NCBI GenBank assembly: GCA_036925085.1
Contig: JAUPFP010000004.1
Coordinates: 4,602,001 to 4,666,000 of the forward strand
Reading direction: 5' to 3'
DNA length: 64,000 nt
Source of the DNA: Brachycybe producta
Taxonomy: Eukaryota > Arthropoda > Diplopoda > Playtdesmida > Andrognathidae
The notes under the pieces are model-generated. The model saw only the letters and a list, made by a program, of their open reading frames with translations. It had not been told where the DNA came from and did not search any database. This document shows, one piece after another, positions 23,007 through 35,100 of the stretch; the first letter of the stretch is position 1, and each line of letters begins with the position of its first letter. The position numbers were made by a program, and so were the translations under genes.

Positions 23007-23198
23007 GGTGGCGCTGATCAAGCGCCAAATTGAACAAGCGCCAAATTGAACAAACGCCAAACTGAATAAGCGCCAAATGGAACAAACGCCAAACTGAATA
23101 AGCGCCAAATGGAAGAAACGCCAAACTGAATAAAAGCCAAAAATTTGGCGGTTATTCAGTTTGGCGTTTGTTCAATTTGGCGCTTAGTCAGTCGCCCC
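23007..23198. mobile_element. Foldback element of alternating 16-bp units, copy 2 (compact)
   Basis: Starts GGTGGCGCTGATCAAGCGCC and ends TTAGTCAGTCGCCCC, flanked by AGAAATAC/GGAAATAC (7 of 8). Alternating GCGCCAAATGGAACAA/ACGCCAAACTGAATAA units run to a central AAAATTT and then continue in inverted orientation. At 192 bp it is almost entirely one hairpin. Confidence 0.85.
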
Positions 23199-23206
23199 GG
23201 AAATAC

Positions 23207-24103
23207 TACTTATGGCAATAAAAATGTTCTTTGCAATCGGGTTTTTTTTCCACTTTTCTCCACTTGTTTTAAACTATGCATTTCCGACATTATAGTTCCG
23301 ATAATTCGACGTTCTACTGTAGTTTGCAACTTTGTGCATTTTATTCACTTTTATTGTTGTTGGTTAAATAACTAAAACTATATATTAATATGCACATAAT
23401 AACGATTATTGCATCATAGGACCCTTGATTGTACGTTTCATGCATTTTATGCCACAGTTTTTTCTCCATAACTCATTCCATTCATTTTTTTTTTTCATCT
23501 TGTCTGTATAAACAATTTCCCTTTTTTTTAAATTTGTGGTTTCAGTTTTAAGATTTATTTTTAGAAATAAAATAAAAAAGAGACTTGTTTTCCCGTTTTT
23601 TTTTTGGGGGGGGGAGGGGGTCCTTTTGTGTATGTGCGTGACGAAAAAAACAAATGTGGAAACGTTTTGTAAAAGATGAAAACATGTTTTTCCATTTCGA
23701 AAAACAGAAATGATCTTTTAAAAAAATATCTAAAACATGACTAATATTATGAAATACAAGTAAATGGGGTGTAGTCTCTCTCTCTCTTATTTAAAATACA
23801 TCAATTATACAAATTATTCTTATTTCTGTTCATAAAACAACCTCCCCCCCCCCCCCATTTTTAGCATTTAAATATGTTTTTTTAAGACAAATGTTTTGAA
23901 TCTCATTTTGGCATCAGCTGGAAGAAAAAAAAAGAATCACAAAAGGACTGTTTTCAGCAAAAAGAAAAGAAGATTTCAAAGATGCAAAAAAAGACAAAAG
24001 GAATTTATAGAAAATTGACTTGATCTCTCTTTCTTTCTCTCTCTCTCTTTCTTTCTCTCTCTCTCTTTCTTTCTCTCTCTCTCTTTCTTTCTCTCTCTCT
24101 CTT

Positions 24104-24146
<43 letters not shown>

Positions 24147-25100
24147 ACAGCCTTTTTAGAAGAAACTTTAAAAACAAATTTCAAAGTTTGGTTAAGAAAA
24201 TAGCAAAAAGTAAACGAATATACAGAGAGAAGAAGTTTTAAGTTATCCATGTTTCCACTTGACGAAAATGAAGACAAAAAACGCTTTTTAAATTGGAACA
24301 AAAAAAAAATGCTCACAAATAAAAATCGCCACACAAAAAGTAGGCTCAAGAATTTGTTTTCAAACTTGTGAGGGCCAATTCTGGTCGCCATTCTTACATT
24401 TCTCTTCAATTTTGGTGAGGAATTAGTTATTATGAATCTTTTTCTTAATTATCACTTCAGGTAATGTAATGCATTATAATTAGATGTAGGGCTACACCAT
24501 TGTGCGCATAACTTCATTTTGAACGAAAAAATGTTTTACAATAAGGAACCTTGGCAACTTGGCCCCTCCTGAGTTCGTTTCAGTGCTCTTCAGGGCATCT
24601 TGAAAACTTTCATTTTTTGCCATTTTGCCTTTTGGAAAATTTTCATTTTTTGAAAACTTTTACTTTTTTAAATTTATGGGGTAAAATTTTATGGTCCTCG
24701 GAAGTCTGTTGGGCCTTCCTGAAGTTGGCGGCACACTGCCGCGACTTTTAATTGTGTGTCATGAAAAATACATTGCGACGACAGCCCAGAGACAACAGGA
24801 CTTCAGTTTGCTGTTGAAACGATTTTCAAAAGTCGCCCGTGTGCCAAGGCCCTAACTCCTCAAATTATGTGCTTAGTTCGTTCCGAAGGTTTCCACCAAC
24901 GCAAGTCGGAAAACTGCGTCAATTGAATGCGCTTAACTTCCTTAAGAGCCTAGATCCACGTCCATCTTGTTGTTTTGAGCCGACGACAACGAGACAAATG
25001 AGTGTTCTTATATGGTGTTAGTAAAACTGCAAGAAATCGCCTCACAATCGCTCAATTCAAATACAGTAAAGCGCAAAATGCAATAAAAAGTATTGTTCTT
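23207..25100. repeat. Gene-free stretch with CT-rich microsatellite
   Basis: A (CTCTCTTT)n/(CT)n array covers about 24,020-24,143, and both strands give low-complexity open frames across it. The remainder shows poly-T, poly-G and poly-C runs and no gene. Confidence 0.65.
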
Positions 25101-25700
25101 CACGTGCTCGATTTATATAATTTTTGAAAAGGTCCTTCTATTTTTAAACAAGGTTCAAAGTCGTTCGTTTTTTTAACCCCATGTTAAACCCCATTGGCCC
25201 CAAAACCGTCCCACAAACATTTGAAAAACTCTCGTTAAAACTGATTTAGAACAATAACAAAATAATTAGCACATACATTCATGTATTGGCTTCACGATGT
25301 TTCCTTTTTATAAACTTTGAAAAGGTCCTTCTATTTTTTAATAACGTTTAAAATTGTACGTTTTTTAACTCCATGTTAAGTCCCATAGGACTAAAACACC
25401 GTCCAACAAAAGTTAAGAGAACTCTCATTAAAATGATTTAGAGCAATCAGAAAAATTAGCACGTACTTACACGTGTTTATTGCCTTCAGGATTATTCCTT
25501 TTCCTAAATTTTAAAAGGGCTTTCTATTTTTAAATAACATTTAAAATCTTACGTTTTTTAACTCCATGTTAAGTCCCATAGGAGCAAAAAACCGTCACCC
25601 AAACATTTGAAGAACTCCCGTTAAAAACAACTCAGAACAATCACACAAAAATTAGCACGTGCATTAAACTATTGGCTTCACAATGTTTCCTTTTTATAAG
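25101..25700. repeat. Three tandem copies of a ~193-bp repeat
   Basis: GGTCCTTCTATTTTT recurs at 25,131 and 25,324 and in the variant GGGCTTTCTATTTTT at 25,517, a 193-bp spacing. Each unit also carries TAACTCCATGTTAAGTCCCA, an AAAACCGTC block and AATTAGCACGT in the same order. The copies have diverged, so the array is old. No function evident. Confidence 0.8.
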
Positions 25701-26974
25701 ATTAGCACGCGAAATTATTTTTCTATTAATTATTATGTGACTTCGAACCGGGAGAAAAAACGTTAAAAAACCGTTTTTCAATCAACAACGATCGCAGCGC
25801 CTACATTCGGAGAAATTTTGAACTAAACGATGTATCTAGCCTCTTAAGTATTACGGATTTTTTATTACGTTTACAGAGTTAATAGGTGGCGTTGTTAGTG
25901 TAACGAGATGTACCACAACCTGCGTAACTCGAATCCATGTAAGTCGAGGACTTTTAAATCGAATCATCAGTTTTTTTTTTACTGATTTTACTTAATCATT
26001 CTCATCACTGTTGTTGTAATCAATGTTTCCCTTGCAGTACATTCCCACCTTTTCTTACAATCTGCCTTAAAACTGATGAAAGATTTTCAATTGAAATCAT
26101 GTCAGGAGAGTTTCCGTACTCCGTAGCACGGTGCACGATTGAACAACAGCAGAGAAACCTGTTCTGTGCTACCTCCTATGCTGCACAGTGTTAATACGTC
26201 TCAATGTGCACCAGGGCTACAAACATCAATTTTTGTTTTTACATGAAATTGATTGAAAACTTAAATCAATTTCTATTTTCTCTTTTCAAATAGAGGCGGG
26301 TCCCCGGGTTACGAACAAGTTCCGTTCTCCAAGAAGTCGACTTTTTATGTAATTTGGGAACCCGAAATGTAGCTTACGGTGAAAATTGTGGCTGATGTTG
26401 TAGTTATTGGTTACTGCCCTCTCCCGTGTTCCGGTTCGTATCAGTGGAATGTCGTAAGTCGGAGGTTCCTCTATTCCCTCAGAGAATGTCAACAGCCATG
26501 AAAATTCCTTTATCAAATTCAATTATTATTCTAGTTTCTAACTAAACCCGGATAAACAACTATTTGTTTTGTATCACTTTGAAATGTTCTTTTCTTTAAT
26601 GTTTCATTGAACAACTAGCTGATAATTAATAATCAAACTCTGATTTCCATATCTGTCTTTCAAGAGCAACAAAACGAAACAAATTTGCTCCGGTTTCGTG
26701 GATGTGTCTATAATGGCGACGATGCAAACACGTTAAAGAATATTAGTCACGTCCAAGTCTACTTTCAAATTAGATCATTTTTAAGTTCAATTTTTTTTTT
26801 CTGCATGTGTGATCCCACCCTCCCTTACTCTATTCTTTTTTAGTTCAAATTGAATTGTTACTGACGGCCATATTCTATAAAACGTTGCTTTTAATGCTAA
26901 TCAAGACAAACAAAACTAAACTTACAAATTCATCATTAGAGAGGTTCCCCCCATGTTTTAAGCTTAGCTTTATT
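25701..26974. other. Gene-free AT-rich stretch
   Basis: I see no gene. A fragment of the CTAGTTTC family lies near 26,520-26,690 (TTATTCTAGTTTCTAACTA, then ACTAGCTGATAATTAATAAT and CTGTCTTTCAAGAGCAACAA). Confidence 0.45.
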
Positions 26975-27998
26975 CGGATGGAGCTGAATACGCGCCAAAT
27001 GGAACAAGTATAGAGATCCCATTTTTTTTTTCTTTTAAAAAAATCCTAGTCTACGCGTCCCTCGCCAATATCAATAAATGATATCGATTGTTGGAAATAT
27101 CTTGTTGAGCTGAGTACAAATATGCAGTGCACCTTTTTGTATTAGAAACACCAAAAAATGTGCAAAAATTAGAAGTTATGGTATTCTTAAATATATTTAG
27201 GCCTATATGGGTGAGTGTATTGGGGCAGTTTAAGTTAGGTATAGCCTGGGTGGCGCAGCGCCCAGTCTCAAAATATCATTTGTTTGATTAAAAATGATTT
27301 GGGTTAGGCCCCAGTATCCACATATCATAGCACCCAAAAAAAACTTTGAAGTAGCCTACCATAAATATTATTGTAAATTGTAACTTTTGCACGCGTTTTT
27401 AACGTTTTTTTTTTTCAATAGATGGAAAAAAATTGCCTATTCGTTCCAACGAGCTATAGTTTATTTAAATTGGCGATGAGGGGGGGGGGGGGGGGGGGGG
27501 GTAATACTAGGAACGAGAAAAAAATTTTTTTAATAACAATAATAACAAAGATTACTTCTCAACAAAAACAAAACAGCGACTTGACATGAAAACACAGTCA
27601 ATGCCAACAGCTAAGTAAATTCCGGGACATTTAGCATCTCGAACTTCATTTGTAAAGACACCGAGACAAGAGGTCTAAACCCCGGGACTGTCCCGAGAAA
27701 ACCGGGACGAATTTCATCTCTAAACAAGTACACCAAACTGATTATTAACGAACAAAACGGAATAAGCGACAACTGGAACAAACCAAGGGCGTTGTTGGGG
27801 ACCCGCGACTGCAGGGGGCGCAGTAGATTTGGAGGGCGCAACCATACCTAGCTACGCCATTATTTAGTTAGGCGTTTGTTCAGTTGGCGCTTATTCAGTT
27901 TGACGTTTGTTCAGTTGGCGCTTATTCAGTTTGACGTTTGTTCAGTTGGCGCTTATTCAGTTTGACGTTTGTTCTATTTGGAGCTTATTCAGTGGCCT
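26975..27998. mobile_element. Foldback element of alternating 16-bp units, copy 3 (1.0 kb)
   Basis: Perfect 8-bp duplications GCTTTATT flank it (26967-26974 and 27999-28006). The left end GGAGCTGAATACGCGCCAAA is degenerate. The right arm (27,867-27,991) is a clear array of GGCGCTTATTCAGTTT/GACGTTTGTTCAGTTG-type units. The interior includes a 22-bp poly-G run near 27,481 and a weak inverted unit near 27,747. Non-coding. Confidence 0.75.
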
Positions 27999-28006
27999 GC
28001 TTTATT

Positions 28007-28983
28007 TTTTAAAGCGTTGTTTATGAATTACAGGGAGTAAGTTTCATACACACACAGCCGTATTGTAAAATATTACTTAAGGCAAAGTGAAACTTAAAAT
28101 AAAGCTAAACTTTAAAATCTCTCTATAGACGTACAGTAGAGGGTTTTGTCTGGCGTCGTGGCCTCAGTTTTATTCACCATTTCACCATTATTTTTTATTT
28201 GTTGATCAATTATTATTGTTGTTGACCGCTAATTATTATATTTATCGCATTTGTAATTTATTTAATAGAAACTTCCGAAACCTTGATTTCGGTGATGAAA
28301 TGACAACAACCAATTTATTATATGTTGTTGCATATTTCTGTTTTATTATTATTATTATTATTATTGTGTTTTCTAATTTTTCTTTTGTAATTTTGTTGTA
28401 ATTTATTTAATGGTTTTGTTCTTTTATCCGGTGTTTGATGCATATTTTACTAAAAATGACAAACAAAATAAATTATTGTTGTTTCATTTCAGCTGTTTTT
28501 GTTTTGGATTTTTATCATCTTGTCAGTTCGTCAACTTGTTCTGATTAAGCTGTTCGATCTTCGGGTATAAATTTAGATACAGAAATTACGTTATTGAGAC
28601 CAAAACGAGACTTTCACCAGAACTTACAGGAAATTACGCCTAAAATAAGAAGAGAAACTCCCTTGCGTGAGGCCCGTTTCACGCCATATGGCATACTGCA
28701 AGGTCTCTCTCTCTCTCTACTGCGCATGTCCAACGTTCAAATACATACCGCAACTTTGTAAACTTAACCGTTGATCTAACCGCGCATTAGTGGTAGCGTT
28801 TCTAATCACTCTGTTAAGGTTTCCACTAGTGATGACGTCATTATTATTCTTATTGGTACGGTGGCAAAAGGCGCAAGCGCCCATGATGCCATCGAGGGGG
28901 AACAATACACAAGGAGGAACACGAAAAGGAGGTAGTTTCCACAGGAAAGTAAAGACAGGAATAGGAGTTTAACGCCCCAACCA
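28007..28983. other. Gene-free stretch
   Basis: (ATT)n near 28,346-28,366, a short (CT)n near 28,705 and TGACGTCA at 28833-28840. No gene seen. Confidence 0.5.
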
Positions 28984-29169
28984 CCCGCAAGTAAAGACAG
29001 TAAGATACAGGCGTTTGCCACGCCCCTTTTATAAAGAATGGCAACTTTTAATTGGTTTATGTGGTCTGACGTCACACGCTCCGCCCTATAGTCAACTTCC
29101 ATTTGTTTGATCTGATGCTTATAAAAGGGCGGGGCAAACGACTGTATCTCCCTGTGTTTACTTGCCTGT
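28984..29169. mobile_element. GC-box/CCAAT inverted-repeat MITE, copy 5
   Basis: The ends are of the GCAAGTAAAGACAGTAAGAT / CTGTGTTTACTTGCCTGT type. The core has CACGCCCCTTTTATAAAG, CTTTTAATTGGTTT, CTGACGTCACACGCTCCGCCC and TTATAAAAGGGCGG. TGACGTCA lies at 29067-29074. No clear target duplication. Confidence 0.75.
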
Positions 29170-30375
29170 GTATTTTCCACACTAATTCAAGATGGCGGCT
29201 TCTATACTTAAATAGAGACTTTCAGTTTCTGTGCCGAAATTTGTATCTGCTATGCTAGAATAAAACTGAAAATTAACAAAAGTGCCCAAAATGAAAATAA
29301 CTCGACCTATTTTAATGTTTTCATAATAAAAAAAAAAAAAATGTCAGTATTTGTTTTCGTCGAAAATAAAACTCCTACAATGGCGGGATATTATATAGCC
29401 TCCTCTTTGGGGTTTATTCAGTAACGTAAACATCTTAAATGGGAAGATAGAGGTTAGAAATTACTACAAATTAACCCAAACCGTTAGTGGAAGAGTTTCT
29501 AAAGAGCAGTACTAGCGTGACGTCACCAATAACGTGATCATCAGGGGCCGTATTTAGCAGTTATATTTCGACATAAGTTTAGAAACTTGCGGATAAACTG
29601 TTGTAGTAAATCAACAACTTGATTAACTTGCGTTCTGCACATGCGCCGCAGTAGATAGCGACCATGCACTGCTTCAACATTACATCATGGTGTGAACCAA
29701 GCATTAAAAGCAAGCGTTGTTTTCAGCTATTTAATTGCTCAGCTTTCATCAAGAAATATTCTTTTTTTTTTTGAAAGAGTGACTAATTAATATTATAATA
29801 ATAATAATAATCAAGCTTTAAAAAGTTTAAATTAAAAGATAAAACTCTCTAAAAATGAGATAATTTGTAATATATTTTTCTGAACATGTCAACGCTTTGC
29901 CAAAAAAAAAAATACAAACCTAAATTTAACTCGTCATTGACATATGAGACTCCAGACTTAAGGGGGGAGAGGAGGAGGGGACGTGGGGTAGAAAGAGAGA
30001 AGAAAAAAATGACTGCAATATCGCGAAAAAGAAGAACCTATATGTAGCTGTAGACACATTCAATAATAACAACAACAACAACAACAACCGAGTTGAAGAA
30101 AAACAACAAACAAACTGCAGCCAGCAAAATAAGTAGAAAAAGTAGGTGGTTCGTTGGGTGGGTGGGTGGGTACTGCAAGTCCAGACTACTAAACAGTAAT
30201 AAAAATAATACATATTAGGAGTTGAGTCATACATAATAATATCAAGGGCATTATTATTCAGTCTCTCTCTCTCTCTCTGTACGTGTTTGTTTTTTCCGTT
30301 AATTATTGTGTGCGTGTTCTCCACCCTTTTTTTTCCCTTAAATATTGAATTTGTGGCGCGCGCGCACCTTCATGG
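29170..30375. other. Gene-free stretch
   Basis: Contains TGACGTCA at 29518-29525, an (AAT)n tract near 29,795, an (AAC)n tract near 30,068-30,088 and GGGT repeats near 30,157. No coding signal I trust. Confidence 0.5.
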
Positions 30376-30574
30376 CTAGGCAAGTAAAAACAGAAACACG
30401 CAGACGTTTGCTCCGCCTCCTCTTTTATCAGGACTGGCAACTTCTAATTGGTTCGTTATGTGGTCTGACGTCCCATGCTCCGCCCTTTTCAATTTCCATT
30501 TGATTGATATTTGGTATGACGCTCATAAAAGGGCGGAGCAAACGTCTCAGTGTCCCCCGTCTTTAAATACCTGT
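30376..30574. mobile_element. GC-box/CCAAT inverted-repeat MITE, copy 6
   Basis: Ends CTAGGCAAGTAAAAACAG and CTTTAAATACCTGT, flanked by CCTTCATGG/CCTTCATGT (8 of 9). Core: TTTGCTCCGCCTCCTCTTTT, CTTCTAATTGGTT, CTGACGTCCCATGCTCCGCCC, CATAAAAGGGCGGAGC. Confidence 0.82.
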
Positions 30575-32325
30575 CCTTCATGTTGCGTCTCTCCACCCAC
30601 TCAGGTTAAAGCCTTTGCACACGAACCACTTTTTAGTGGTCGAGTTCGACTGCAACATGATGTAGTCGGCGTGTGAAAAGGTCCGACATATATCTTGATA
30701 GCAATACACTCTCATCAATAGCCCAGCAATCACCTGCAACGACAGTTTGCGCATGAATCGAAGCCCAGCCAAATTAAAAACAACAGTTTATAGTAAGCCC
30801 AGCCCAGCCCATCCCATCAAGCCCTTTAAGACTCACAAATCCCCTGAAGCCTACCACACACACACATACACACAAAGCACATGGTACAGGCTTATTCGAA
30901 GCACATGACTATCAGCTAAAATTACCAGCTCAGACAAACGCTCACTGGCAAATGGGCTTTACGTAGACCTGTACCTCATGCATGCTTAAGGCCCGCCCTA
31001 GATGTAACGTTTAACTACGCGATATACAGTGTAACTGCAGATGTTTACTGGTTAGGTCCAAGACTTGTGCAAGTCATCATCCCTAGGTAGTAAAACTGTG
31101 CAGTGTTCCGACATAGACATGTGCAGTTAATATTGCGCAGTTAAAGCCTGAAAGCGGAAAATCACAACAGAATATTTAAATGAGAAAATTTTTCCATAAA
31201 AAGTGAACTAAAAATTCCTTAAAAATGAGTTGAACAACGCTCAAAATATTCCGTTAAAATTCCCACCAAAAAAAAAAGCAAATTGGAATCCATTTTGTCA
31301 ATAAATGTTTCTGACTAGTGTATATACAGACAGTGTGTATATATACAGACACATGAAAATATACTGATGAAATATTGCAAGAAACATCTCCAATAGTAAA
31401 AAGTTCAACCAACTCAACAAGAGAAAAACACAATCTAGAAACTTTATTGTCGAAGCTCATGTGTTTTTATCTTTGAATGTGTGTTTTTCAGATTGGAGCC
31501 AAACACAAACAGGCTTTCATCACACTGATTCTTAATACTGATACACGACTGTATAATAGATAGAATGTGTGACCGCCGCATCCGTTCTCCCTCAGTAGTT
31601 TGTTGTTTCTCATCAAGAGCTTCAGATTTAACAACAGCAACCTAACAACAGACCCAAACAATTAATAGGTTTTAATAGTTTATGGTTATCATCATCATCA
31701 ACCACTGTTATGTGTATTTCCTCCCACCCCCTCTCTCTCTCCCTCTCTTGGTTAAGTTCCATAAAATAATTATTAAATTCCAAATTGAAGCAGCAAATGT
31801 TTTTTATTCTTTTTTTTTCTTCGTTCTTCTTATGTCATAAAGTGTCTTGACTAGAATGTGGGCATTATAAATATAATTATAATAATAAACGACAGGAACG
31901 ACTTTAGACACAGACATGTACTAGAAATGGCAAACCGAACAGGAAGTCCACTTTTTTTATACCCCCCACCCTTCCCGTCCCCGGTCTGGATCGAGTAAAA
32001 AAAAGTGACACGAAAAACAACAAATTTTTCCCCAAATATCATCAACTCCATTCGCGTAAAATTCATTTCATGTCAACCACTTCCTATCGGGCATAATGAA
32101 TCTATCCGGAACATACACTGTAGTTAGAAGCACCCATTTGTATCCATGAAAACAGATTTTTACAACCCTCCTAATATAATGTATATAGATAGAGAGAGAG
32201 AGAGAGAGAGGTGTCAGCAATCTGTGAAATTGCATCCATGGAGAGAGGAGATCCTACTTTTGACAGTTCCTAGAAACAGCTAAGTGAAAAACAAAATCTA
32301 ACGGGAATTATATTGGATTGTGGAT
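30575..32325. other. Gene-free stretch with relic repeats
   Basis: A short CCTTTGCACACG...CGTGTGAAAAGG inverted pair lies at about 30,610-30,682. A partial inverted relative of the 13,313 MITE lies at about 31,145-31,258. A (GA)n tract lies near 32,190-32,210. No gene seen. Confidence 0.5.
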
Positions 32326-32329
32326 GATT

Positions 32330-32530
32330 GACACTGAAGAGATCCGTTTGCCACTCTGGTTACTATCTTACGACTAAGTAAGGCGCAAACGGCAATACGC
32401 AATAGAGACGTCAAAAATGAACTCACAACAAGCAATAGACTGAGATACACGGCGTTGGTTGTGACGTCAATATTCTGTACTGTCGTTTGCGCCGGACTTA
32501 GTCGCTTGATCGTAAACCAGAGCCGTACTT
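32330..32530. mobile_element. Long-armed inverted-repeat element
   Basis: The left arm (CACTCTGGTTACTATCTTAC, then GACTAAGTAAGGCGCAAACG) is mirrored on the right by CGTTTGCGCCGGACTTAGTC and GATCGTAAACCAGAGCC. The arms are about 55 bp and imperfect. TGACGTCA occurs at 32462-32469 inside it. Termini not precisely defined. Confidence 0.6.
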
Positions 32531-32566
32531 CGTCAATCCATCTTCATGGATGGACAATTCTTTTCA

Positions 32567-32760
32567 ACAGGCATCTGTAGACAGCTTCAGAATTTCTCTG
32601 GCCCCGCCCTTTTACGAGCGTCCTCAATTTCTAATTGGTTTGTTACTGGGTCTGATGTCACATGCTCCGCCCTTTTCACTTCTAATTGGTTGACATTTGG
32701 GTCTGACGCTCATAAAAGGGTGGAGCGAAAAAAAATCTGAAGCTGTCTACAGATGCCTGT
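32567..32760. mobile_element. GC-box/CCAAT inverted-repeat MITE, copy 7
   Basis: Ends ACAGGCATCTGTAGACAGCT and AGCTGTCTACAGATGCCTGT are perfect inverted repeats. The flanks TTCTTTTCA/TTCTTTTGA match 8 of 9. Core: CCCCGCCCTTTTACGAGCG, TTTCTAATTGGTTTG, ACATGCTCCGCCCTTTTC, CTTCTAATTGGTTG, GACGCTCATAAAAGGG. Confidence 0.88.
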
Positions 32761-32769
32761 TTCTTTTGA

Positions 32770-34637
32770 AAGCTAACCTTCCATTTGTTTTTATTTATTT
32801 AGGCTCTACAGTCAGGAATGCTGAGTATTGAGAAAGATCTCCGTATTCCTGCACCAATGGCTCACTTAGATACGGATGTGCAGTGCCGTTCCCGAGAAAA
32901 CAACGACGGGTTGATTAATGTAAATCACTGAATTAAATCGCAATTTAAATCAAATGGATTCAATAATAAAAATGATCCCACCATAAAATTAAATCATATT
33001 TTAAAACATTTTAAAGTGTTTTCTTTCTTTTTTTTTTTAAAAAAAGTGAATGTTTTCTTTTTTCGTGAATTCAGTTTATTATTTATAAGAATGTGCCTGA
33101 CAGGTGAATAAACAGAATGAATACTTTGTCATGTAATTAATTTTCAGTTTTTTTTTAATAATATCACAATTAAGACAAGAAATAAAAATTTTTGTCAAAA
33201 TTTCAATTTTAGACAAAATTGAAAATCTCTCAAAATGAAATCTGTCAAATTTAAAAAGTGGCGATGGGCAACAAGGTCGCCCATCAATGATAAAGCTCTT
33301 TATGATGCAACAAAAGTCTGAAGAGTTTCCTTTGAAATCCCTTGTTTTTCTTACCTTTGTTTTTATTATCCTTATTACCTCTTTTGAATGGAAAAAAGTA
33401 ACATTTACGATGAAAATTGAAAAAAAAAAAAAAAATTAACGCGGAAAAGAACAACCCCCCCCCCCCCCCGACTCGTTACAAAAAAAAAATAATAAAAAAA
33501 AAATCATTGAATATGTTTTTCAAATTCTTTTAATGGTAGCAACAACCTGAATTTCACCAAGAACCGAAAATGATATTAAGATTCTAGACGCAAATCGAAA
33601 GAAGAGAGAGAATAGGAAAAACGAAGAAGACGAGATAATCAAGTTCTAACAACAGAAAGCAGTTAGTTTTTCTTTTCTTGCTACCAGTCCCGCTCTTGTG
33701 TGTACGCGACGCGAGTCTTTGGAAATTCCTATTACCTAACGATGAATTTTGACGAGTGACCTAGGCTCCTCCGAGCCACAATGGAAAGAAGAAAAAAAAG
33801 TGAAACGAACCATTTTTTTTAAGGAATGTCCCCCCCCCCCCGGTAAGTGGTAACACGGTGAATTATTAGCGAACTTTCAATACAACTGACGACAGAAGAT
33901 GAACTTAGAAAACCCTTATTAAAGAGATTAGTAGACTAGTACAGCAAAATCGTTGTTTCTGATGTACTAGTAATTTATTACTCAGGACTTGTGACAAAAG
34001 CCCAATCGAAAGCCCATTCCGGTTTGTCAGAAGAAAAAAAAAGGATTGTAAAAAATATTCAACGTTTATATATTGTAAAATAAAACCCACCCAATAAATA
34101 TGTTTTCGATTTGATGATTTGAGTGAAAAACACAGCTAAACAAACAGCTCCGTGAACGAATAATGAACGAACACAACACACAATTATAAGAACCCGACAT
34201 TACATGTATGACAATAATAGTATCATTGATGCCTTATGTGACAATTACACTAACTCATAATATTGACACTTTCTCACTCACTCTATCTGTCCGTGCATCT
34301 ATCTGCGTGTTCCGTATCTATTTGTGTGTGTGTGTCACAGGGACAATATATTGTCCGTCTGAATCAAGTGTCCGTGTTATTATTGTTGTTGTTGTTGTTG
34401 TTGTTGTTTTTCAACTCCACGGCTTAACTGCATGCCGATAGTCTTAGTAGAGTAGACGGAGAAAATATCACGAGACAAGTGTGCTAGGTAACAGTTACAC
34501 GTGTCACTGATACATTTTATCCTATTAGGACCTAGCGGCCTGTGTGTGGGGCTCTCATGTAGTCATTACCTGTGGAGCTGTCAGTGTACAGATCAACATG
34601 TGAGCTCGGTTCTCTCTTTCTCTCTGTATCCACCACT
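32770..34637. repeat. Gene-free stretch with homopolymers
   Basis: Poly-C runs near 33,456-33,470 and 33,830-33,841, a long poly-A at about 33,420-33,436 and (GTT)n at 34,383-34,408. No gene. Confidence 0.55.
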
Positions 34638-35100
34638 TCCTAAGCCTTCTTCAGACACACCACTTCGTGTCGCCACATAAAGTGGTCGTTTTTCGCTGAC
34701 CATTAACTACACAGAGTATGTTCACACGAGAGCTCAGCTACAAGTGATGAAAACAGCCTGTTTGCCAATAATGATGAACGTCATATCAGTAGAATAGGTC
34801 AGAACTTCAGTTGGCTCCGCCCTTGTTACATGACGACCGGCAACTTCTAATTGGCTGGTTATGTAGTCTGACGTTGAAAAGGGCGGAGCATGTCACGTCA
34901 GACTACATAACCAGCCAATTAGAGGTTGCCGGTCGCCATGTAACAAGGGCGGAGCCAACTGAAGTTCTCCCCGATTTCTAACTGCCTGTGTAGAATGCAC
35001 CGAAAGCATTTCATTGTTTTCAATGATGGTCCGTGTGACCACAACCACTACGTGACGCTACTTTTTGGCGACACAAAGTGGTTCATGTGAAGCGGGCATC
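34638..35100. mobile_element. Inverted-repeat element interrupted by a GC-box MITE
   Basis: The left part CCACTTCGTGTCGCCACATA, then AAAGTGGTCGTTTTTCGCTG, is mirrored near 35,020-35,090 by GGCGACACAAAGTGGTTCAT and GACCACAACCACTACGTGAC. The complete GC-box MITE 34,796-34,989 sits in between. Outer boundaries are approximate. Confidence 0.6.
34796..34989. mobile_element. GC-box/CCAAT inverted-repeat MITE, copy 8 (left end clipped)
   Basis: The right end has CCCCGATTTCTAACTGCCTGT. The left end AGGTCAGAACTTCAGTTGGC lacks about 15 bp of that arm. GTAGAAT flanks both sides. The core modules CTTCTAATTGGCTGGTTATG and CATAACCAGCCAATTAGAGG are near-perfect mirrors. Confidence 0.8.

Noticed and set aside
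24005-24409. Open frames on both strands of the CT-rich tract
   Set aside because: RERERER and SLSLSL repeats come from the microsatellite. No gene-like sequence outside it.
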